A DNA stretch of 29,555 nucleotides from CAZVEV01 sp964625865 (GTDB lineage: Bacteria > Planctomycetota > Phycisphaerae > SM23-33), in assembly GCA_964625865.1 (NCBI GenBank), contig CAZVEV010000042.1, positions 1-29,555 on the forward strand. Reading direction: 5' to 3'. Of the stretch, positions 15,408 through 22,082 are shown one piece after another. Each line of letters opens with the position of its first letter. Positions within the stretch are counted from its first letter, which is position 1. Under the pieces are notes generated by a model, which was not told the DNA's origin, ran no database searches, and saw nothing but the letters and a program-made list of their open reading frames with translations. The translations under genes were made by a program, and so were the position numbers.

Positions 15408-16403
15408 GTGAATAGACCTGCTCTTGCTGTACCGGCTCAGTTGGCATGCTTGGCGGTGGGGTTGCTTGTCGTCGTTAGCCCAGTCGCCGCAGACCCCTAC
15501 GTGCCCTGGACGCCCCTGACGCAGGACCTGCACCCCGACCAGGCGACATATCCAGGCGAGTTGGCCCAGCCGGCGTGGATCGGCCCGGGCGCCGTGACCG
15601 TCTACGCCCACACCGCCGCCGGGGCCGTTGCCCCTTACGCTTTGGGCTTCAACGACGCCAGGAACGGCGATGCGGCGGGCAATGACTCGGTCCTGTTCCG
15701 GTACGGCGGGCAAGAGTCGGGGCGACTTGTCGGTGCGACGGCGGATACGTTCTTCATCCGAAATGGCGGCGGGTCAAAGGGCGGAAGCAGTTCGAGCAAC
15801 AGAACATTCACCGACATGCTGCTCCTGGTGGCGATCGACGCCTCTTCCCTGCCGGCGGATTTCGCCTTCTCCGTTCGCAAGGCCGGCGAGGCGGCCTACA
15901 CGCGCCTCGACAGCAGCCACTTCGTCTGGTACGACCCGACGTTGAGCGGCCTGGATTACGCCACCGGTCGGCCGTCCGGAAACCATGGAGACTACCGCCA
16001 GGTGATTCCCGCCGGTCAGGGCGGCACGCCGGCGCTGGTCGAGGGCTCCTACGATCTGGGATATTCCGAGCCCCTGGCCTACGACTTCGACAACGGCATG
16101 GTGAGCATCTTTGCCCTTGAAGACATCAATGTGACGGACCAGAGCGACCCGGGCAACAACATCAAGGGCGTGGACTACGCATTCGAGAATCTGCCTGCTA
16201 GGGCCGTCTTTAGCCTCTATGGATATCGAGATGGAGAGACGGGACAACGCATCAAGCGCACCAACCAGGCCCTGCCGCGGTTGGACGGGGATCCGAGTGA
16301 TCCGTTCACGACGTTCGAGGTGCTCCCCGTTCCAGAGCCGGCCTCGGTGCTGCTATTGCTGTTCGGTGCGGCCTTCTGTGGTAGATGCAATCGTCGTGTG
16401 TGA
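15408..16403 (+). CDS. Secreted PEP-CTERM protein, family unknown
   Basis: Encodes 331 residues. The GTG start at 15408 follows AAAGGA (15395-15400) by 7 bases. Residues 1-28 are a signal peptide (LACLAVGLLVVVSPVAAD). The mature part has no domain I can name. It looks like a beta-rich DUF4114-type or similar extracellular module (NDSVLFRYGGQESGRLVGATADTFF, MLLLVAIDASSLPADFAFSVRK, NHGDYRQVIPAG, YDFDNGMVSIFALEDIN). The C-terminus is a PEP-CTERM signal, VPEPASVLLLLFGAAF followed by CNRRV. Two cysteines near the membrane helix are unusual. Probably exported and processed by an exosortase not present in the window. A pseudopilin gene follows within about 35 bases. Confidence 0.82.
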   Translation: MNRPALAVPAQLACLAVGLLVVVSPVAADPYVPWTPLTQDLHPDQATYPGELAQPAWIGPGAVTVYAHTAAGAVAPYALGFNDARNGDAAGNDSVLFRYGGQESGRLVGATADTFFIRNGGGSKGGSSSSNRTFTDMLLLVAIDASSLPADFAFSVRKAGEAAYTRLDSSHFVWYDPTLSGLDYATGRPSGNHGDYRQVIPAGQGGTPALVEGSYDLGYSEPLAYDFDNGMVSIFALEDINVTDQSDPGNNIKGVDYAFENLPARAVFSLYGYRDGETGQRIKRTNQALPRLDGDPSDPFTTFEVLPVPEPASVLLLLFGAAFCGRCNRRV

Positions 16404-16437
16404 GGCAATCGGCGTGTCAGACAGACGGGACATACCG

Positions 16438-17034
16438 ATGCGAGCCGGCCCGGCCGACGGGTTCACGCTGCTTGAACTTCTCATCGTGATCGCCGTCATC
16501 TCTCTGCTGGTGACGATCCTGGCCCCGTCGGTGATGCGCGTTAAGGGCACGGCGCATTTGACGATCTGCAAGACGCGATTGCACAACACCGGGCGGGCGC
16601 TGGCGCAATACGCGATGGACCGGGCGGGGAAGTTCCCCGTCAGCGACTACCTCGACAGCAAGCACCGGAGGCTCATCGACGCCCTTGCCGACGCCAATGG
16701 CACGATCAACCCGGAAGATCTCTATTGTCCCGCCGAGACCGAACCGTCGCGAATGCGCACCGATGAGAACTTCCGGGAAGGACGGATCGGCTATTTCTAC
16801 TATTCCTGCACGTGGGCCACGTACAACGTCAACATCAGTGGCTTCCTGCGATATGACGTGAGTTGGCCAAGAGAATTGACGCGCGAGATGCCCCCGAACA
16901 CGTGGATAATGGGCGACAGTTGGTACCGCGCCCTTCCCACGCCGCACACGGGCTTCAAGAAGGGCGTGAACTACCTGACGATCAACGGCGACGTGAGCAT
17001 GGTCGAATCGAGCCCGAGTAACTCGTTCAAGTGA
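16438..17034 (+). CDS. Type IV pilin-like / type II secretion pseudopilin
   Basis: Encodes 198 residues from ATG 16438; GTG 16414, in the same frame, is possible. It opens MRAGPADGFTLLELLIVIAVISLLVTILAP, with the prepilin peptidase site Gly|Phe and Glu at position +5, then a single hydrophobic helix. The rest is a soluble domain with ILAPSVMRVKGTAHLTICKTRLHNTGRALAQYAMD, typical of planctomycete pilin-like proteins that carry this fold after the helix. The end, GVNYLTINGDVSMVE, matches the layout of DUF1559-like and related pseudopilins. It would be inserted in the inner membrane and processed by PilD. No pilus assembly genes are present here. Confidence 0.85.
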   Translation: MRAGPADGFTLLELLIVIAVISLLVTILAPSVMRVKGTAHLTICKTRLHNTGRALAQYAMDRAGKFPVSDYLDSKHRRLIDALADANGTINPEDLYCPAETEPSRMRTDENFREGRIGYFYYSCTWATYNVNISGFLRYDVSWPRELTREMPPNTWIMGDSWYRALPTPHTGFKKGVNYLTINGDVSMVESSPSNSFK

Positions 17035-17059
17035 TCGCCCCCGAAGAGGTCTCTCCCAG

Positions 17060-17779
17060 ATGACAGTCGTTCTGATTGGACTTGACGATACGGACAACCA
17101 CGAGAGCCCGGGCACGGGGAATCTCGCCAGACGGATATCCGCCGAGTGCGCCCGCAGGGGCATGAGGGCGCTGAGCGTTACACGTCACCAGTTGCTCCTG
17201 GATCCGCGGATTCCGTACACGTCGCACAACAGCGGCGCGTGCGTGGCCGTCGAGAGCGACGACGGGGCGGCTGCGGCGTCCTTCGCCTATGACTACGTAG
17301 CCGACGCGTCGGCCGACGGGTCAGACCCCGGTGTGGTCGTCGCCGACATCACCGCGATTCCGCAGGCCGTCTCGGATTTCGGCTACCGTGCCACGCGCGA
17401 AGTGCTCGAGATGGCCGAGGCGTCAGGCCTGGCCGACCAGGCCGGGCTCGACCTGCGCGAGCTGGGCGGATCGGGCCAGGGCATTATCGGTGCGCTGGCG
17501 TCAATTGGCATGCACGCCGATGGTAACAACGGCAGATTCATTGACCTTCCCGGGCTGCGGGACTTGCCCGAGTGCGTTGCTCGCCAGGACTTCGCGCGGC
17601 TGGGGATTCAGTTGGCCCACCAGGGACCGCGGCAGCCGGCCTCCGGTGATGCGTATCTGACGCTTGGGTGGATTCGCCCGAACCTTTCGGGCGGTCGGCC
17701 CGTGCTGCCGGTGAAATGGAACGAGGTGCATAATGCATGGACCCCGGTTGACACAAGACGCAGTCGTCCGCTCGAGTAG
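17060..17779 (+). CDS. TiaS-like (tRNA-Ile2 agmatinylcytidine synthase N-terminal-like) protein
   Basis: Encodes 239 residues. The start MTVVLIGLDDTDNHESPGTGNLARRI resembles the IGIDDTD motif that opens archaeal TiaS. SHNSGACVAVE and GGSGQGIIGALASIGMHADGNNGRFIDL correspond to the TiaS segment with GG-G-IGALAAIG. Archaeal TiaS (about 420 residues) also has an OB fold and zinc ribbon for tRNA binding; these are absent. Known TiaS modifies C34 of tRNA-Ile2 with agmatine, a job done by TilS in bacteria, so this half-length protein probably has another, unknown substrate. The next gene, a membrane protein, starts 47 bases inside its end, which suggests coupled expression and a joint function. Confidence 0.7.
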   Translation: MTVVLIGLDDTDNHESPGTGNLARRISAECARRGMRALSVTRHQLLLDPRIPYTSHNSGACVAVESDDGAAAASFAYDYVADASADGSDPGVVVADITAIPQAVSDFGYRATREVLEMAEASGLADQAGLDLRELGGSGQGIIGALASIGMHADGNNGRFIDLPGLRDLPECVARQDFARLGIQLAHQGPRQPASGDAYLTLGWIRPNLSGGRPVLPVKWNEVHNAWTPVDTRRSRPLE

Positions 17780-18335
17780 CGCCGTTGGGGCGTGGCAGTG
17801 GCAGATGCTGGCGGCCAACCTCCTGGTTGGGGCGGCGGCCGGTGCGGTTGCGGCAAGTATGCGGCTGAACCTCAACCTTCCGGGGCACCGGGCGTTGTTC
17901 TGGCTTCCCGCGGTGATCGCGGGGCGACTGATGGCGCGTCATCGGCTTGGCGCGACGGCGGCGGCCTCGGCGGCGGCGTGCGTGTCGCTGGCGATGGGGA
18001 GGAATCTCGCGGGCGGGCCGTTGTTCCTGCCGCTGATCTCGGCCGCCGGGGCGCTGATCGATACGCTGGCCGGGTTCGTCGAGAGACGCCCGATTCCGCT
18101 ATGGCTTATCGTGCCGCTGATGGGACTCGGCGGCCTGGGGGCCAATCTCATCTGCTCGATCAAGAGGCTCCTGATGCCCCCCGGCGCCGTGCGTGCGGTG
18201 TTCGGCCTGCCGTTCCCCGTGGGCAACATGGCCTCGTACGCGGTGTTCGGCCTGCTGGCGGGCCTGGGCGGGGCCCTTGTGGCCGTCCTGGCGATGAAGG
18301 CCAAGGCCCGATCGGCACAGGACGACCAGGACTGA
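17733..18335 (+). CDS. Small membrane protein with about six helices, paired with the TiaS-like gene
   Basis: Encodes 200 residues from ATG 17733, overlapping the previous gene by 47 bases in another frame. About six hydrophobic segments: near WQMLAANLLVGAAAGAVAA, ALFWLPAVIAG, AAASAAACVSLAMG, GPLFLPLISAAGALIDTLAG, LWLIVPLMGLGGLGANLIC and MASYAVFGLLAGLGGALVAVLAM. It ends in a short charged tail. Size and helix number resemble ECF transporter substrate-binding (S) components, but I see no diagnostic motif, so this is only a suggestion. I do not recognise the family. Confidence 0.75.
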   Translation: MHGPRLTQDAVVRSSSAVGAWQWQMLAANLLVGAAAGAVAASMRLNLNLPGHRALFWLPAVIAGRLMARHRLGATAAASAAACVSLAMGRNLAGGPLFLPLISAAGALIDTLAGFVERRPIPLWLIVPLMGLGGLGANLICSIKRLLMPPGAVRAVFGLPFPVGNMASYAVFGLLAGLGGALVAVLAMKAKARSAQDDQD

Positions 18336-18463
18336 CGCCCGGTGCCACGGTCTTACGCGCAGCGGAAGGCCGTGCCGAGTACAGGCGGGGTGCCGTAGTT
18401 TGACGCGAGGCATTTGTCAGGGGACGTTTGAACCGGGCGGCGGGCGGAGGTATCGTATGGAGC

Positions 18464-19117
18464 ATGCGAGTTCTTGTCACAGCCGGTCCCACGCGCGAGT
18501 ACATCGACACGGTGCGTTTCATCACCAATGCGTCGAGCGGGCGGATGGGCTGCGCGGTGGCCTGTGCGGCGGCCCGGGCGGGCCATCACGTCACGCTGCT
18601 GCTCGGCCCCGGCGTGGCGGGGGGGGTGACGGCGGACCTGGGCGACGGTTGCGAGGTCGTGCCCTTCGTCAGCGTGGCGGACCTGAAACGGGAGGTCACG
18701 GCGCGGTTCGGCGCCTGTGACGTGCTGGTGATGTGCGCGGCGGTGGGGGACTTCCGCCCCGACCGCGTCCTGCCGTCGAAGCTGCATCGTTCAACGGGGC
18801 CTGTGACGCTGCGGCTGTACCCGACCGAGGACGTTGTCGCCGGCGTGGCGGCGGGGAAGAGCGGAACCCAGACAGTGGTCACGTTTGCGGTCGAGGACGG
18901 TCCTCGCGAGCAGATCGAGGCGAAGGCCCGTGAGGAGATGGTCGCCAAGAACTCCGATTTCGTCGTGGTCAACACGCCCGCGGCGATGGCGGCGGCGGAG
19001 TCCGACGCCTGCGTTCTGGTCCGCGGCGGGGGGGGGCTGCCCTGGGCCAGGCGGACCAAGCAGGCCCTTGCCGAGCAGATCGTCCAACTCCTTGCCGACC
19101 GCGAGGCCACAGCGTAA
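18464..19117 (+). CDS. coaB: Phosphopantothenate-cysteine ligase, stand-alone CoaB
   Basis: Joins 4'-phosphopantothenate to cysteine (CTP-dependent in most bacteria), the step before CoaC. Encodes 217 residues. The start is ATG 18464 (MRVLVTAGPTREYID), where family members begin; a TTG at 18428 is less likely. Family marks: AGPTREYIDTVRFITNASSGRMG for nucleotide binding, MCAAVGDFRPD, the lysine in PSKLHR, and VVTFAVE. The C-terminal region contains AKNSDFVVVNTP. It is separated from coaC by four genes (3.2 kb). It lies 19 bases before dut, a common coaBC neighbour. Confidence 0.93.
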   Translation: MRVLVTAGPTREYIDTVRFITNASSGRMGCAVACAAARAGHHVTLLLGPGVAGGVTADLGDGCEVVPFVSVADLKREVTARFGACDVLVMCAAVGDFRPDRVLPSKLHRSTGPVTLRLYPTEDVVAGVAAGKSGTQTVVTFAVEDGPREQIEAKAREEMVAKNSDFVVVNTPAAMAAAESDACVLVRGGGGLPWARRTKQALAEQIVQLLADREATA

Positions 19118-19136
19118 ATCCGGTGGAGCAGAATCG

Positions 19137-19589
19137 ATGGGTGGTCCGATAAATCTAGAGATATGCCGCATAGACGGCAGTGACGACGTGCCCCTTCCGC
19201 GGCACATGACCGAACATGCCGCCGGGATGGATGTTTGCGCCGCGTGCGAGGATGATGTGACGGTTGCCCCGGGCGACCTGAAGCTGATTCCGTGCGGCTT
19301 TACGATGGCGGTTCCCGAAGGCTACGAGGCCCAGATGCGGCCCCGCAGCGGGTTGGCGATCAGGCATGGGATTGTCCTGCCGAACTCGCCGGGCACGATC
19401 GATGCCGACTATCGCGGCGAGGTGTGTGTGATTCTGGGCAACGTGGGACGCGAGGTGTTCGTGGTCACACGCGGCATGCGGATTGCCCAGATGGTCATCG
19501 CCCCGGTTGTCCGGGCCGAGGTCGTCGAGGTTGCCGAACTGTCCCGGACCGATCGCGGCCAGGGCGGGTTCGGACACACGGGCGTGTAA
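19137..19589 (+). CDS. dut: Deoxyuridine 5'-triphosphate nucleotidohydrolase (dUTPase)
   Basis: Hydrolyses dUTP to dUMP, keeping uracil out of DNA and feeding dTMP synthesis. Encodes 150 residues from ATG 19137, with GGTGGAG at 19122-19128. All five trimeric dUTPase motifs are present: AGMDVCA (1), RPRSGLA (2), GTIDADYRGEVCVIL with catalytic Asp89 (3), GMRIAQMVIAP (4) and DRGQGGFGHTG (5). Close spacing to coaB suggests one operon. Confidence 0.96.
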   Translation: MGGPINLEICRIDGSDDVPLPRHMTEHAAGMDVCAACEDDVTVAPGDLKLIPCGFTMAVPEGYEAQMRPRSGLAIRHGIVLPNSPGTIDADYRGEVCVILGNVGREVFVVTRGMRIAQMVIAPVVRAEVVEVAELSRTDRGQGGFGHTGV

Positions 19590-19651
19590 CCGCCCTGCGA
19601 TGCGGCCGCACCGGGGCACCAGGACGTTCCAAGGATGGAAAGGCGCTAAGG

Positions 19652-22054
19652 ATGGCGAAGAAGACACGTACGCAGAACAAGACGACCCCCAGAGGCAAGT
19701 CCAAGGCCAAGCCCAAGGTCTCCCCACCCGTACCCGCTGACGGCAGGAACACCGGATATGCCCAGTATGTCTGCGTGCTCGCGCTGGCGGGCGTGGTGGT
19801 GCTTCTCTGGGTGAGCCTGCTGACGTTCTCTCCATACGATCCGCCGGCCAGCGACGTCTACCCGCCCCAGCCCGCGCAAAACGCCGTCGGGCGCGTCGGG
19901 GCGGAGGTGGCCTACCAGTTGCGGTACTGGCTGGGCACCGGCGCCCACGTGGGCCTGCTGTTCGGCACCGTCGCGGTGATCATCATGCTTGTCAGGCGGC
20001 GTCTGCACGAGTTGCCCTGGCGCATCTGCGGGGTGGTCTTCCTGACGGCGGCGACCAGCACGGCGACGTACCTGGCGGACCCCGCGATGGGGAAACTGTC
20101 GACCTATTCGGCGGGAGTCCTGGGCAGGTTCACCGGTGACCTGCTGCTGTCAAGCATTGCTCCGGTCGGGAGTTGGACCGTCGTGTTGGTGATGTTTGGG
20201 ATTGGCGTGGGACTGACGGCGGACCGGCTGATGCTCCAGGCGTGGCGACTGATCGCCGCCGGCCTGCGTCGACGCCGCGAGTCGCGCGCCGCGATGCAGT
20301 TGGCCACGCCGCAGGGCCCCGTCGGCCCGGTCGCCGGGCGTCAGGGCCCGGCTGGGGACGTGGCCAAGAGGGTCTCCGCGGTTGCAGCCCCTCCCAAGGC
20401 GCCCGCGGCCCCGCCGGCCGAGCCCGCGACGCCCCGGGTCACCATGCCCGCACCGGCCCCCACGCCCACGCCCGTGCGGCGAGTCGCGCCCAAGAAGCCG
20501 GCCAAGCCCGCCGCCGACCCCGCGGCCGATCGCGAAGAATACGTCCTGCCCTCGGCGGACCTGCTGGCCGAGCCGCGCACCGGGTACGCCGAATCGCAGG
20601 AGGTCCAGACGCTGCTCAAGCGTTCGGTTCTCCAGCAGACGCTTAACGACTTCAACGTCGCCGCCGAGGTCGTCGGTCACATGACCGGGCCCGTCATCAC
20701 CATGTTCGAACTGTCGCTCGCCCCGGGCGTGAAAGTCGCGGCCGTCTCGCGACTGTCCAACGACATCTCACGCGCGCTGGCGGTTCCGGGCGTCCGCGTG
20801 GTCTCGCCCCTGCCCGGGCGCGACACGATCGGCATTGAAGTGCCCAACATGGAGAAGGAGATCGTCCGCATCAAGGAACTGATGGACATGGAGCCGGAGG
20901 CTGAGGACTCGATGTTCCTGCCCCTGTATCTGGGCAAGGACGCCGAGGGCAAGGGGATCGTCTATGACCTGGCCAAGATGCCCCACATGCTGATCGCGGG
21001 CACGACCGGGTCGGGTAAGAGTGTGTGCATCAACGGGATCATCATGGCCCTGCTGATGAAACGCAGGCCCGAGGACGTGCGATTCATCCTGGTGGACCCG
21101 AAGATGGTCGAGATGGCCGCCTTCGAGGGCCTGCCCCACCTGCTGTGTCCCATCGTCAACGACATGCGCCGCGCCGAGGACATCCTCGAATGGGCCGCGA
21201 CCAAGATGGACGAGCGGTACGAACTGCTCAAGGAAGCCGGCGTCAAGAACATCGCCTCGTTCAACGAACTGAGCGCCAAGACGATCCACGAGCGGTTCGG
21301 CGCCGAGACCGAAGAGGACCGGGCCCGCGTCCCGACGTCGCTGCCGTACTACGTGATCATCGTTGACGAGTTGGCCGATCTGATCATGACCTCGTCGAAG
21401 GAAGTCGAGGGCCATATCATCCGCATCGCCCAGAAGGCCCGCGCGGTGGGCATCCACCTTATCCTGGCCACCCAGCGTCCGAGCGTGAACGTCGTGACCG
21501 GCCTGGTCAAGTCGAACATGCCGTGTAGGATCAGCTTCCGCGTCGCCTCGCGCCAGGAAAGTCGCATCGTCCTGGACCAGAACGGCGCCGAAGTCCTGCT
21601 CGGCCAGGGCGACATGCTCGTGTTGAAGCCCGGCACGAGCAACCTGTCGCGCGCTCAGGGCACGTTCGTGGACGACAAGGAGATCCGCGCGATCACCAAG
21701 GAACTGCGTCGCTGCGGCGATCCGGTGTACAACGTCGAACTGATGCGCCTGAACTCCCGCGCGCCGGGCGAGGGCGGCGGGGAAAAGGACGAGTTGTTCG
21801 ACAAGGGCGTCGAGATCATCCTGGCCTCGGGGCGGGGCAGTGTCTCGCTGCTCCAGCGGCGCCTGAGCATCGGGTACAGTCGGGCCAGCCGGATCGTTGA
21901 CCAGATGGCCGACGCGGGCCTGCTGGGCGACCACAAGGGCAGCCAGGCCCGCGAATGCCTGATCACGCTCGAGGAATGGCAGGCGTTGCAGCAGTCCATC
22001 GCGGACGATCTGAGCGGTGAATCGTCCGCCGACGGCACGCCGACCAGTTCGTAA
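19652..22054 (+). CDS. ftsK: DNA translocase FtsK/SpoIIIE
   Basis: Pumps DNA at the division septum and helps resolve chromosome dimers. Encodes 800 residues from ATG 19652, with GGAAAGG at 19637-19643; the open frame upstream overlaps dut and is not used. The N-terminal third has about four membrane helices (near residues 40-60, 100-120, 125-145, 170-190). A Pro/Ala-rich linker follows (about 210-290), then the motor: alpha domain, Walker A GTTGSGKS (450-457), Walker B VIIVDELAD (568-576). The C-terminal winged-helix gamma domain is intact (GSVSLLQRRLSIGYSRASRIVDQMADAGLLG), so it should read KOPS-type polar DNA sites. Confidence 0.96.
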   Translation: MAKKTRTQNKTTPRGKSKAKPKVSPPVPADGRNTGYAQYVCVLALAGVVVLLWVSLLTFSPYDPPASDVYPPQPAQNAVGRVGAEVAYQLRYWLGTGAHVGLLFGTVAVIIMLVRRRLHELPWRICGVVFLTAATSTATYLADPAMGKLSTYSAGVLGRFTGDLLLSSIAPVGSWTVVLVMFGIGVGLTADRLMLQAWRLIAAGLRRRRESRAAMQLATPQGPVGPVAGRQGPAGDVAKRVSAVAAPPKAPAAPPAEPATPRVTMPAPAPTPTPVRRVAPKKPAKPAADPAADREEYVLPSADLLAEPRTGYAESQEVQTLLKRSVLQQTLNDFNVAAEVVGHMTGPVITMFELSLAPGVKVAAVSRLSNDISRALAVPGVRVVSPLPGRDTIGIEVPNMEKEIVRIKELMDMEPEAEDSMFLPLYLGKDAEGKGIVYDLAKMPHMLIAGTTGSGKSVCINGIIMALLMKRRPEDVRFILVDPKMVEMAAFEGLPHLLCPIVNDMRRAEDILEWAATKMDERYELLKEAGVKNIASFNELSAKTIHERFGAETEEDRARVPTSLPYYVIIVDELADLIMTSSKEVEGHIIRIAQKARAVGIHLILATQRPSVNVVTGLVKSNMPCRISFRVASRQESRIVLDQNGAEVLLGQGDMLVLKPGTSNLSRAQGTFVDDKEIRAITKELRRCGDPVYNVELMRLNSRAPGEGGGEKDELFDKGVEIILASGRGSVSLLQRRLSIGYSRASRIVDQMADAGLLGDHKGSQARECLITLEEWQALQQSIADDLSGESSADGTPTSS

Positions 22055-22082
22055 GCCGCATGGAGCGTAGAATAACAGGACC

